Source: Phytopseudomonas seleniipraecipitans (GTDB taxonomy: Bacteria; Pseudomonadota; Gammaproteobacteria; Pseudomonadales; Pseudomonadaceae). Taken from it: a stretch of DNA of 64,000 nucleotides. The stretch is taken from assembly GCF_900102335.1 (NCBI RefSeq), contig NZ_FNBM01000004.1, positions 114,890 to 178,889 on the forward strand, written 5' to 3'. Below the pieces are notes generated by a model, which was not told the DNA's origin, did no database searches, and saw nothing but the letters and a program-made list of their open reading frames with translations. How positions within the stretch are numbered: position 1 is the stretch's first letter; each line of letters begins with the position of its first letter. A program made the translations under genes and the position numbers. Positions 1-7,921 of the stretch are shown piece by piece.

Positions 1-302
1 TGTACCTGCATGTGGTGGAAGGCGCTACCGGAGGCCCGCGCGATGTCGCACCGTTCGATTACGACGCGCTGCGCAGCCGCTTCAAGCAGGTTTACCTGGC
101 CAACAACGGCTATGACCTGGACCTGGCCACCGACCGAATCGCCCAAGGCAAAACCGATCTGGTCGCCTTCGGTCGTGCCTTCATCAGCAACCCGGATCTG
201 GTCGAGCGGCTCAGCGCCAATGCGCCGCTCGCGCCCCTGGACCCCGCCACCCTGTATGGCGGCGGCGCGAAGGGCTACACCGACTACCCCGCACTGACTT
301 GA
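1..302 (+). CDS. Old Yellow Enzyme-type alkene reductase (3' end only)
   Basis: Only the last ~100 codons are in the window; the frame is open from base 3 to the TGA at 300-302. The stretch GRAFISNPDLVERL matches the C-terminal FMN-phosphate-binding segment of the NemA/xenobiotic reductase branch of the Old Yellow Enzyme family, followed by the usual short tail with YGGGAKGYTDYP. These enzymes use FMN and NAD(P)H to reduce activated C=C bonds or nitro groups in the cytosol. An SDR oxidoreductase starts 77 bp downstream on the same strand, so the two may be co-transcribed. Substrate cannot be told from this fragment. Confidence 0.85.
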   Translation, partial: YLHVVEGATGGPRDVAPFDYDALRSRFKQVYLANNGYDLDLATDRIAQGKTDLVAFGRAFISNPDLVERLSANAPLAPLDPATLYGGGAKGYTDYPALT

Positions 303-379
303 ACCACCCGGCTTCCACACGCAGGAGCCGCACTGCCTGGCAGGCGGCCCGATTCAGTCCCCCCATCAAGGCACTTCCC

Positions 380-1168
380 ATGACTACGCTCCCAACTGTT
401 CTGATCACCGGCGCCTCTTCGGGCATCGGCGCTGTGTATGCCGACCGCTTCGCCCGTCGCGGCCACAATCTCGTCCTGGTCGCCCGTGACAAGGGCCGCC
501 TGGATACCCTGGCAGCACGCCTACAGGCAGAAACCGGGGTTACCGTCGATGTGCTGCGCGCCGACCTGACGCAAGCTGGCGACCTGGCCGCCGTCGAGGC
601 CCGCCTGCGTGAGGACGCCAGCATCGGCATCCTGATCAACAACGCCGGCCTGGCCCAGGCCGGCGCGTTCGTGACCCAGGACGCACAGGCTGTCGACCGG
701 CTGATTTCCCTGAACATCACCGCCCTGACGCGGCTGGCCAATGCCATTGCACCGCGCTTTGCACAAGCCGGCGAAGGCGCGATCGTCAACCTGGGTTCAG
801 TGGTCGGCCTGTCACCCGAATTCGGCATGAGTATTTACGGGGCGGCAAAGGCCTACGTGCTGTTCCTGTCCCAAGGCCTGAGCCTGGAACTGGCGCCCAA
901 GGGCGTGTACGTGCAGGCGGTACTGCCCGCCGCGACCCGCACCGAGATCTGGGAGCGCGCCGGCATCGACATCAACACGCTGCCTGAGGTGATGGAAGTC
1001 GGCGAGCTGGTCGATGCCGCACTGGTCGGTTTCGACCGCCGCGAACTGGTCACCATCCCGCCGCTGCACGTCGCCGAGCGCTGGGAGGCACTGGACACCG
1101 CGCGCAAGCTGCTGCTCTCCGACATCCGTATGACCAATGCGGCCGAACGTTACCGGACAACCGGCTGA
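380..1168 (+). CDS. SDR family NAD(P)-dependent oxidoreductase
   Basis: A 262-residue classical short-chain dehydrogenase. The N-terminal nucleotide-binding motif TGASSGIG is at about residues 10-17, the NNAG structural motif near residue 89, and the catalytic Ser and Tyr-x-x-x-Lys (YGAAK) are both present, so it should be active. The frame is open further upstream to base 299, but the start at 380 puts the glycine motif at the normal distance from the N-terminus and has a weak AAGG upstream. It follows the OYE gene closely. Length and the LxLxxRDKGRLDTLA segment resemble the DltE/short-chain group of general oxidoreductases; substrate unknown. Confidence 0.85.
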   Translation: MTTLPTVLITGASSGIGAVYADRFARRGHNLVLVARDKGRLDTLAARLQAETGVTVDVLRADLTQAGDLAAVEARLREDASIGILINNAGLAQAGAFVTQDAQAVDRLISLNITALTRLANAIAPRFAQAGEGAIVNLGSVVGLSPEFGMSIYGAAKAYVLFLSQGLSLELAPKGVYVQAVLPAATRTEIWERAGIDINTLPEVMEVGELVDAALVGFDRRELVTIPPLHVAERWEALDTARKLLLSDIRMTNAAERYRTTG

Positions 1169-1239
1169 TCGAAGCCACGCCTCCATGAACGCGCTCATCC
1201 CTGCCCAAACCCAGGGCTACAACGCTGCACCGAACCGCT

Positions 1240-1539
1240 TGGTGAGGATGAGCGCAACAACTTTCGCCGACCGCGGCCGGCCCGTCTGCATTCTTGCGTC
1301 AGCGTGAGGCCATCAAGGCCTGGGGGTGAGCAACTGCCACAGGACCTGTGCCGCATCCGTATTCCGGTGCTGATGGCCAACGGTGACCACGACATCATGG
1401 CTCCCACGACGCTGAGCCGTGAGCTGGCGGATCGGCTACCGGACGCCCGGCTGGTCATCCACCTGGACACCGGACATGGCTCGATCTTCCAGTACCCGGC
1501 GATTTCGTGGCCCGCGTCCTGGCGTTTCTGCATGAATGA
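1240..1539 (+). pseudogene. Remnant of an alpha/beta-hydrolase (frameshifted)
   Basis: Pieces of the C-terminal half of an alpha/beta-hydrolase can be read here in three successive frames. Around 1252-1325 a frame reads TAAGPSAFLRQREAIKAWG. A shift then leads into IPVLMANGDHDIMAPT (the acid-residue region) and LDTGHGSIFQYP (the catalytic His region). A further shift near 1500 is needed to read ADFVARVLAFLHE before TGA at 1537-1539. The N-terminal half with the nucleophile elbow is missing; bases 1169-1240 show nothing recognisable. This is best explained as a decaying gene between two oxidoreductases. The downstream MDR gene starts 39 bp later. Confidence 0.7.
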
Positions 1540-1578
1540 CCTTACCGACTGCCCCCTGAACACCAAGGAATCCGCCCT

Positions 1579-2580
1579 GTGAAAGCTTTCATCATTGACC
1601 GTTATGCCAAGAAGGAAGTCGGGCGGATTGCCGATGTTCCCGAGCCGGACATGCAGGACACCGATGTGCTGGTCCAGGTGCATGCCGCCAGTGTGAACCT
1701 GCTGGATGCCAAGATCAGGTCGGGCGAGTTCAAGCTGATTCTGCCCTACCGCATGCCGCTGACGCTCGGCAACGACCTCGCCGGTACGGTGCTCAGAGTC
1801 GGCGCGAGCGTCACGCGCTTCAAGGCCGGCGACGAAGTCTACGCACGGCCTGACCAGGATCGTATCGGCAGCTTCGCCGAACGCATCGCCGTAAGGGAAG
1901 ACGCACTGGCACTCAAGCCGACCAACCTGTCCATGGAGGAGGCAGCCAGCGTTCCGCTGGTGGCGCTGACGGCCTGGCAGGTGCTCGTCGAAACGGCACA
2001 ACTGAAGAAAGGCCAGAGAGTACTGATTCATGCAGGTTCCGGCGGCGTCGGCACCCTGGCCATCCAACTCGCCAAACACCTGGGCGCCTTTGTCGCCACC
2101 ACCACCAGCACGAGCAACGTCGAGTGGGTAAAGGCGCTGGGCGCAGATGTGGTGATCGATTACCGCCAGCAGGACTTTGCCGCCGAATTAAGCGGCTACG
2201 ACGTGGTGCTCAACAGCCTCGGCAACGACGTGCTGAAGAAATCGCTGCAGGTACTCAAGCCTGGCGGCCAGCTGATTTCTATCTCCGGCCCGCCCACACC
2301 CGAATTCGCCACCGAGCAAGGGCTGCGCTGGCCGCTGAAACTGGTGATGCGTCTGCTGAGCCGCCGCATCCGTAAACAGGCCAAGCAGCGCAGCGTGCGC
2401 TATTCCTTCGTGTTCATGCGGGCCGAGGGCACGCAACTGAGCGCAATCACCACGCTGATCGAAGCGGGCGCCATCCGCCCGGTGGTCGAACAGGTTCTAC
2501 CGTTCGAGGCCACGGCCGAAGCCTTGGCCCACGTTGTTAGCGGCCGCGCGAAAGGCAAGATCGTCGTCAAGATGCGATGA
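1579..2580 (+). CDS. NADP-dependent MDR-family oxidoreductase (quinone reductase-like)
   Basis: A 333-residue zinc-independent medium-chain dehydrogenase/reductase. The N-terminal GroES-like domain carries GNDLAGTVLRVG, and the Rossmann domain carries HAGSGGVGTLAIQLAKHLGA, the NADPH-binding motif of quinone reductases. No structural-zinc cysteine cluster is seen, which fits the QOR/RTN4IP1-like branch. I chose the GTG start at 1579 because AAGGAA lies 8 bases upstream. It probably reduces quinones or enones in the cytosol using NADPH. A strong two-way terminator follows at 2605-2644, so this ends the transcription unit. Confidence 0.85.
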   Translation: MKAFIIDRYAKKEVGRIADVPEPDMQDTDVLVQVHAASVNLLDAKIRSGEFKLILPYRMPLTLGNDLAGTVLRVGASVTRFKAGDEVYARPDQDRIGSFAERIAVREDALALKPTNLSMEEAASVPLVALTAWQVLVETAQLKKGQRVLIHAGSGGVGTLAIQLAKHLGAFVATTTSTSNVEWVKALGADVVIDYRQQDFAAELSGYDVVLNSLGNDVLKKSLQVLKPGGQLISISGPPTPEFATEQGLRWPLKLVMRLLSRRIRKQAKQRSVRYSFVFMRAEGTQLSAITTLIEAGAIRPVVEQVLPFEATAEALAHVVSGRAKGKIVVKMR

Positions 2581-2604
2581 ACGCAGCCTTGGCGCCGCTC
2601 AACA

Positions 2605-2644
2605 CACAACAAAAAGCCCGCTCGAAAGCGGGCTTTTTGTTGTG
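2605..2644. terminator. Bidirectional intrinsic terminator
   Basis: A near-perfect 40-base dyad with core AAAAAGCCCGCTCGAAAGCG and its mirror, GC-rich in the stem and flanked by A- and T-runs. It can end the plus-strand MDR gene and the minus-strand tRNA-Thr transcript. Confidence 0.9.
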
Positions 2645-2648
2645 CAGA

Positions 2649-2724
2649 TGGTGCCGGAGATAGGAATCGAACCTACGACCTTCGCGTTACGAGTGCGCTG
2701 CTCTACCGACTGAGCTACACCGGC
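2649..2724 (-). tRNA. tRNA-Thr (CGT anticodon)
   Basis: The reverse strand folds as a 76-base tRNA with encoded CCA. D-arm GCTC/GAGC, anticodon loop CTCGTAA (anticodon CGT) and T-loop TTCGATT are all in place. It resembles E. coli thrW from memory. Two pairs look imperfect: U6-U67 in the acceptor stem and A31-C39 in the anticodon stem. It stands alone and ends at the terminator at 2605-2644. Confidence 0.93.
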
Positions 2725-2794
2725 GGGGGAGTTAATTTAGCAGCCTGCTGGCGCCGCTCAAGCAATTTTTGAGGCGCCAGACGGGCCGCAGGAT

Positions 2795-3634
2795 TTACCC
2801 GACCAACTCGATGCGGTCTTCATGAATATGGATCAGGCCCTGCTTATATAGGCCGCCAATGGCTTTCTTGAAGTTGCCCTTGCTGACCCGGAACAGCTCG
2901 CTGATACGCTCCGGTGAGCTCTTGTCGCTCAATTCCAGCACGCCGCCACTGTCGCGCAGGCGGTTGAGTATCTGTTCGCTGAGGCTGTCTGCGGCCTGCT
3001 GGCCAATGGGCTGCAGGCTCAGGCTGATCTTGCCATCGCTGCGCAGTTCCTTAATGAAGCCGGGCTGGCGAATACCGGGGCGCATGAAGCCGATCACTTC
3101 GTTCTTGTGAATCAGCCCCCAATGCTTGCCGTTGATGACCGCCTTGAAACCCATGTCGGTCTGCTCAACCACCAGCAGGTCGACCTCTTCGCCGTTCCTG
3201 TAGCTGGCTGGCACCTTGTCGAGGTAACGATCCAGTCGCGCCGTTGCGGTGATGCGCCGGCTGCGCTTGTCGACGAACACGTGCACCACGCAGTAATCAC
3301 CGATCTGCAGCGGGCGCTTCTCTTCTGAGTGCGGCAGCAGCAGATCCTTGGGCAGGCCCCAATCGAGAAACAGGCCGACGCGGTTGATGTCCACCACTTT
3401 CAAGCTGGCGAACTCGCCCACCTGCACCTTGGGTTTCTCGGTGGTGGCGATCAGCTTGTCTTCGCTGTCGAGATAGACGAACACGTTGAGCCAGTCTTCT
3501 ACCTCGCTCGGCGTCTCCTTGGGGATGTAGCGCTTGGGCAGCAGGATCTCGCCATCCGCCCCGCCATCCAGATACAGACCGAAGTCGGTGTGCTTGACGA
3601 CCTGCAAGGAATTCATACGTCCGATAACAGCCAT
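2795..3634 (-). CDS. cvfB: CvfB-like S1 RNA-binding protein
   Basis: A 279-residue protein of the CvfB/YitL family: tandem S1-type OB-fold modules and a C-terminal winged-helix. The N-terminus MAVIGRMNSLQVVKH and the segments GLYLDGG, EILLPKRYIP and GLFLDWGLPKDLLLP are the repeated S1 strands. The C-terminal part (about 215-279), including LFRVSKGNFKKAIGGLYKQG, is the winged-helix. CvfB binds RNA and affects virulence genes in Staphylococcus; its job in Pseudomonas is poorly known. The frame extends five codons upstream, but the ATG at 3634 has GAGGGT in good position. Monocistronic by context. Confidence 0.85.
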   Translation of the reverse strand: MAVIGRMNSLQVVKHTDFGLYLDGGADGEILLPKRYIPKETPSEVEDWLNVFVYLDSEDKLIATTEKPKVQVGEFASLKVVDINRVGLFLDWGLPKDLLLPHSEEKRPLQIGDYCVVHVFVDKRSRRITATARLDRYLDKVPASYRNGEEVDLLVVEQTDMGFKAVINGKHWGLIHKNEVIGFMRPGIRQPGFIKELRSDGKISLSLQPIGQQAADSLSEQILNRLRDSGGVLELSDKSSPERISELFRVSKGNFKKAIGGLYKQGLIHIHEDRIELVG

Positions 3635-3801
3635 GGTGCCTACCCTCATTTTCAGGCCGGCAGTTTACCCGACTCGCCCGCTGGATTCTCGGCTTGTGCG
3701 CGCCGGGCCCCAGGCATTTTCTGCCCATTGGTCATTGAATGAACAGTGAGGCGCCTCTCGGTGGTACAATAGGCGGCCATCTTGATTCTCGAGTAGGTTA
3801 A

Positions 3802-3993
3802 ATGGCCGTCATGCGCGTCAAAGCATCCCAGAGCAAAGCTAAACCCGCCCCAGCGGTGGAAACCAGCGAATCGATCAACGCCCAGATTGCGGCGTTCCTC
3901 CAGTCCGGCGGCAAGATCCAAGAGATTGCCAAAGGCGTGAGCGGCCAGACCAACGGTCCAGCCAGCCGCCACATTACCATCGCCAAGAAGTAA
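3802..3993 (+). CDS. Small protein with a SutA-like AFLxxGGKIQEI motif
   Basis: A 63-residue basic, soluble protein without signal peptide. Residues 24-41 read SINAQIAAFLQSGGKIQE followed by IAKGVSGQT. The AFLxxGGKxQEI core resembles, from memory, the conserved part of SutA, an RNA-polymerase-binding factor of Pseudomonas active in slow growth, but the acidic N-terminal half of SutA is absent. I cannot assign a function from this alone. It is divergent from cvfB; TACAAT at 3765-3770 could serve as a -10 element. A second in-frame ATG lies nine bases downstream. GAGTAGG about 8 bases before 3802 supports the first. Confidence 0.75.
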   Translation: MAVMRVKASQSKAKPAPAVETSESINAQIAAFLQSGGKIQEIAKGVSGQTNGPASRHITIAKK

Positions 3994-4263
3994 TACCGGT
4001 CTGTATCGACCTGCAGCGTCTGTATCCCAGGCGCCAGGTCGGCAACCTTCCCCCGCCCGTCCGGGCAATGATTTGAACGACATAATTCTCGTCTTCGCCG
4101 CTTCTCGCTGGCGATGAGCACACGTATGTTTCAGAATAATGTCAGCCCGCTTTCAATGTTGCGCTCGTACAGCTCAGCGCCCTGCCTGCTTGCCACTCTA
4201 TAAAGCGATCCGACAGCGCTCACGCGGGCACGTCGATCACTGGTTTTTGTTTAAGGAATATAC

Positions 4264-6480
4264 GTGCGTTTTTTCAGCCCCAGGCTGCAGCGACCCGGTA
4301 GTGCGCTGGCCGCGCTGGTTGTCCTGTTCATCGTCCTTCCACTGGTTAGCCGCTACGCCCTGGGCTGGTCGCATCCCTTCGGTTACCTTTCGGATCTGGC
4401 CATCGGCAGCCTGTTGCTCTGGCTGGCACAGCGTCGCGGCCTGCTGCTCGGCATTCCACTGATCGTCGGCTGGGTAACGCTGAACCTCGGCACCATTGAA
4501 CTGGTGAGCGCTGTCGGCCGCATGCCGGAACCGGCTGACCTGCAGTACCTGACCGACGCACAATTTCTCAGCCACTCGACCCAAGGTGGCGGGCTCACCC
4601 ATCCCTGGCTAGCTGCGGCAATGATTTCGGTGGTCCTGGCATTTTTCATTCTGCTGATCGCCGGTCGCAAACAGCAGGCTGCAAAGGCCTCGACTGCCTG
4701 GCTGCTGCTACCGCTCGGGCTGTTCGTGACTCACGCCGTGTACCAGTACCGCAGCCCCAGCGAAGCGGATCAATGGCTGCAGTTCAACCTGCCCCACAAG
4801 TTGCTGGCCGAAAGCCTCAGCCTGGCGCAAATGAGGGTCGAGGACTGGATTGCTAAAGGCCAACCAGGCAGCCCGCCAGACATCACGGGCCTGACCCTCC
4901 AGGATATGGACGGCACCCCGCTGCTGAGCGAGCCTGGCCGCGCGCGCAACGTACTGATCATCACCCTGGAAGGCATTCCCGGCGCCTACCTCGCGGCCAG
5001 CCGCCAGGCTATCGGTAGCAGCTACGATGCCGACCCGATGCCGCGCCTGAGCCAGTGGGCCGAACGCGGCATGCTGACCAGCGATTACGTGCTGCACGGC
5101 CACCAGACCATCCGCGGCCTCTATGCGATGCTCTGCGGCGACTACGACAAACTGGCCTCAGGCACTCCGAAGGGTATCGAGCTGCTGGCCAACGCCGAAC
5201 GCAGTGCCCAGTGCCTGCCGGCGCAGTTGCGCGAACAGGGTTTCAGCACGCATTTCCTGCAGGGTGCCGGGCTGCGCTTCATGGCCAAGGATCAGATCAT
5301 GCCGCGCATGGGCTTTGAAAAAACCCTGGGCCGCGACTGGTTTCGCAATACGCCGTACCTCGATTTCGCCTGGGGCATGGATGATCGTGCCTATTTCGAA
5401 GGTGCGCTAACCTACGTCGACGGCCTGCGTAAACAAAAAGCACCCTGGATGCTGACGCTGTTGACCGTCGGCACACACCAGCCCTACTCGGCCCCAGCCG
5501 ATTACCTCGACCGTTACCCCAGCGCCAAGCAGGCGGCCATTGCCTACTTGGACGATGCGGTTGGTGAATTCCTCGATGCACTGGAAAAGCGTGGTGTGCT
5601 CGACGACACCCTGGTGGTGGTCACCTCGGATGAGTCTCACGGCATCGAGAACGTCCGCCTGGCCTCAGCCTGGGGCTTCAACCTGATGCTCGCGCCGGAG
5701 CAGGCTCAGCTGCCGTCGCTCAAGCGCGGCGTTTACGGGCACGTCGACCTGACCGCCTCTATCCTCGACTACTTCGCCCTGCCGCTGCCAGCCGATATCA
5801 CTGGCCGCTCGATGCTGCGCGATTATGCCCAGGGCCGCGAGATCATCTCCTACACCAACGGCCTGCTGCGCGAGCATGATGGCCGCGGCACCTTGACCGA
5901 GTGCAACTTCCAGCAAGTGTGCCGCCGTTACGCCAGTCCCGGTTTCATCGCCGAGCATGCCGACTACCTGGGCCGGTTGAGCGGCAAGCCGGCACGACAG
6001 GTCAGCCAGCGGGCGGAATTACTGGATCGCTCGCTCAGCGACGGTCAGGGTAACCAATTGCTGCAGTTCGCCAGCAACGAGCGCATCCGCCTGCGTACTA
6101 CGCCAGGCGATGACTGGGCCGACAACCTGATTGGCGCCCAGTACCTGGAATTGCCGAAAGGCACGCAGACCACGGTGACCTTGAAGATCAATGCGCTGAA
6201 GATGGCCGACTCGGGCGCCACGCTGCGCCTGAAGACCAAGGAGTTCGACCGTGATGTGCTGATCAACATTCCGGAGATCCCCCTGCTAAAGGAAGGCCAG
6301 CCGCTGGAGCTCAGCTTCGCGTTCGACAACCTCGACACGCGCAAGGCGTTTTCCTTCCACTTGGTGGGTGAAGGCAAAGGCGCGATCGAAATCACCGATT
6401 TCAGCGTCGAAACCCGGCCGATAGAAGCTGAGCTGCTGGCCGCTCAGGGCGAGGAAGACACCTCCGAGCTGGCGCAGTGA
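4264..6480 (+). CDS. LtaS-like membrane sulfatase/phosphoglycerol transferase
   Basis: A 738-residue inner-membrane protein. Hydrophobic segments at about 13-32, 41-56, 60-78, 115-134 and 145-160 form a five-helix N-terminal domain, and a large periplasmic sulfatase-fold domain follows. The likely metal ligand Glu236 lies in NVLIITLEG, the likely nucleophile Thr282 in HGHQTIRGLYAML, and metal-binding Asp456/His459 in VVVTSDESHG. This is the layout of lipoteichoic acid synthase and of Gram-negative relatives such as OpgB and EptA-like enzymes. In Pseudomonas the acceptor may be a periplasmic glucan, but that is inference. Residues about 590-738 form an extra C-terminal beta-rich region. The first codon is preceded by AAGGAATATAC. 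Confidence 0.85.
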   Translation: MRFFSPRLQRPGSALAALVVLFIVLPLVSRYALGWSHPFGYLSDLAIGSLLLWLAQRRGLLLGIPLIVGWVTLNLGTIELVSAVGRMPEPADLQYLTDAQFLSHSTQGGGLTHPWLAAAMISVVLAFFILLIAGRKQQAAKASTAWLLLPLGLFVTHAVYQYRSPSEADQWLQFNLPHKLLAESLSLAQMRVEDWIAKGQPGSPPDITGLTLQDMDGTPLLSEPGRARNVLIITLEGIPGAYLAASRQAIGSSYDADPMPRLSQWAERGMLTSDYVLHGHQTIRGLYAMLCGDYDKLASGTPKGIELLANAERSAQCLPAQLREQGFSTHFLQGAGLRFMAKDQIMPRMGFEKTLGRDWFRNTPYLDFAWGMDDRAYFEGALTYVDGLRKQKAPWMLTLLTVGTHQPYSAPADYLDRYPSAKQAAIAYLDDAVGEFLDALEKRGVLDDTLVVVTSDESHGIENVRLASAWGFNLMLAPEQAQLPSLKRGVYGHVDLTASILDYFALPLPADITGRSMLRDYAQGREIISYTNGLLREHDGRGTLTECNFQQVCRRYASPGFIAEHADYLGRLSGKPARQVSQRAELLDRSLSDGQGNQLLQFASNERIRLRTTPGDDWADNLIGAQYLELPKGTQTTVTLKINALKMADSGATLRLKTKEFDRDVLINIPEIPLLKEGQPLELSFAFDNLDTRKAFSFHLVGEGKGAIEITDFSVETRPIEAELLAAQGEEDTSELAQ

Positions 6481-6496
6481 GCCACGCTCGCTGCAC

Positions 6497-7216
6497 TTAG
6501 TAGATCGCGTAACGCCGCTCGATCTCGGCGTACTCGCCACTCGCCCGGATCTCTGCCAGCCCCTGGTCGAAGCGATCACGCACTGACTCGTCGTGCAGCC
6601 CCAGGTGGTAGGGCGTCGCAGGAAACAGCAGGTATTCGACCACCGGCTGGCCGACATCCACCTGGGCGTACACCTCACGGTTGAAGTAGTGCAGGATGCG
6701 CCGATCGCCGATCACCACATCCACGCGGCCACTGTAGAGCAGCCGGTTGCGGGCCACCTGCTGGGCCTCCTCGTGATAACGCGGGTTGCTTTCAGCCATT
6801 TGCCGGAAGTCGTCGCCGAGCAGGAACCGTGCCCGCTGGAAGGCGCGCACCGAATGGCGCCGCAGGTCACTGATGCGCTCGATCGTGTAGCCGCGAGCAG
6901 CCAGCGACATGGCAACGTTCTGGTAATGGATATAGGGCTTCGAATAGTAGGGCGCGATGCCGCCCTGGGGATTGGTGGTGGTCATGGCATCGATTTCGCC
7001 CAGCAAGAAGGACCGATGCAAGCGCTCCATGGGTGAATAATAGGGCTTGACCGTGAAACCGGCGGCCCGAGCGGCCGCCACCACGATGTCGAACTCCAGC
7101 CCTTTGTTCTCGCGCTCAAATACATAGGGAGGTTTGTGCGTACCAAACCCCACGCTAAGCTCCTCTGCCAGGCAGTTGAAGGCGACGAGAGACAGCCCGA
7201 GCATCAACACCTTCAT
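6497..7216 (-). CDS. Family 3 extracellular solute-binding protein
   Basis: A 239-residue exported protein of the amino-acid-type (SBP_bac_3) binding fold. The N-terminus MKVLMLGLSLVAFNCLAEE is a signal peptide with cleavage probably after CLA. The body has VGFGTHKPPYVFER, GLEFDIVVAAARAAG and GEIDAMTTT, typical of lobe I, and ends with ...RYAIY. No permease or ATPase gene adjoins it, so it may work with a transporter elsewhere or act as a stand-alone sensor-like protein, as many such Pseudomonas paralogues do. A GTG five codons upstream is open, but the ATG at 7216 has AGGTAGG before it. Confidence 0.8.
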   Translation of the reverse strand: MKVLMLGLSLVAFNCLAEELSVGFGTHKPPYVFERENKGLEFDIVVAAARAAGFTVKPYYSPMERLHRSFLLGEIDAMTTTNPQGGIAPYYSKPYIHYQNVAMSLAARGYTIERISDLRRHSVRAFQRARFLLGDDFRQMAESNPRYHEEAQQVARNRLLYSGRVDVVIGDRRILHYFNREVYAQVDVGQPVVEYLLFPATPYHLGLHDESVRDRFDQGLAEIRASGEYAEIERRYAIY

Positions 7217-7331
7217 CTGCCTACCTGCCACTCATCCGCTCCATAGCCTGTGGGTATAGCGGCAGCGCCCCAGGCTGTCCAGCGCCGCACTGCATAATAG
7301 CGGCAAGGGTGCTCACTGACGAATCAGTGCC

Positions 7332-7739
7332 TCATACCAGCGTCGCCTTGGGCGCCAGGCCGTCGAAAACGTCCGGCGTCAGCGCAGCCTCACCGTGTTG
7401 ATCCAATACCTCGCGCGGGTGCTCTTCGCCCGGGAAGGTGCTGTCGATCATGCTCAGCAACTGCGAGCCGCGCGGCGTGAGCATGAAGTTCTCACCATTG
7501 CCGCCCTCGCATTCGGGACGTGATTCGATGAAGCCGCCCTCGAGCAGCGTGGCTTCATAGCGGTCGGCCTGAGCCTTGAGCCCGTCAACGTCCCGCACCT
7601 CCTGCCCGGCCTGTTGCAGGGCTTCGGCCAATTCCTCGGCGCAGCGGCGCGGCACGAAGGGCTGACCAGCGCTGTTCTGCACCGCGTGCAGCATGCGCTC
7701 GATGAGATCCCAGTTATGGGTTTGGGTCTGAGTCGTCAT
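7332..7739 (-). CDS. Small protein of unknown function, winged-helix-like
   Basis: A 135-residue soluble acidic protein that I do not recognise. The first ~40 residues (NWDLIERMLHAVQN...RRCAEELAEAL) are helical, and the middle reads as YEATLLEGGFIESRP then ENFMLTPRGSQLLSMI, a pattern like the recognition helix and wing of small winged-helix proteins (YjcQ/DUF2513 type). That resemblance is only suggestive. The GTG six codons upstream lies before GGGAG, which is the proper ribosome site for the ATG at 7739. Nothing nearby suggests an operon. Confidence 0.6.
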   Translation of the reverse strand: MTTQTQTHNWDLIERMLHAVQNSAGQPFVPRRCAEELAEALQQAGQEVRDVDGLKAQADRYEATLLEGGFIESRPECEGGNGENFMLTPRGSQLLSMIDSTFPGEEHPREVLDQHGEAALTPDVFDGLAPKATLV

Positions 7740-7921
7740 ATCATCATCTCCCACCATTCAGGCACCCGATGGGACTATCGGATGCGGCACCCGCAGGCGC
7801 CTGTAAAACTGTGACGCCGCTGCGCTGGGCAAGGTTCGTCCTATCTGCCCAAACGCCGCGTGAACCAAGGCAAACGGCGCCAGTCTGAGGCGCATCTCCC
7901 CCTCGTACAAAGGACTTACCC

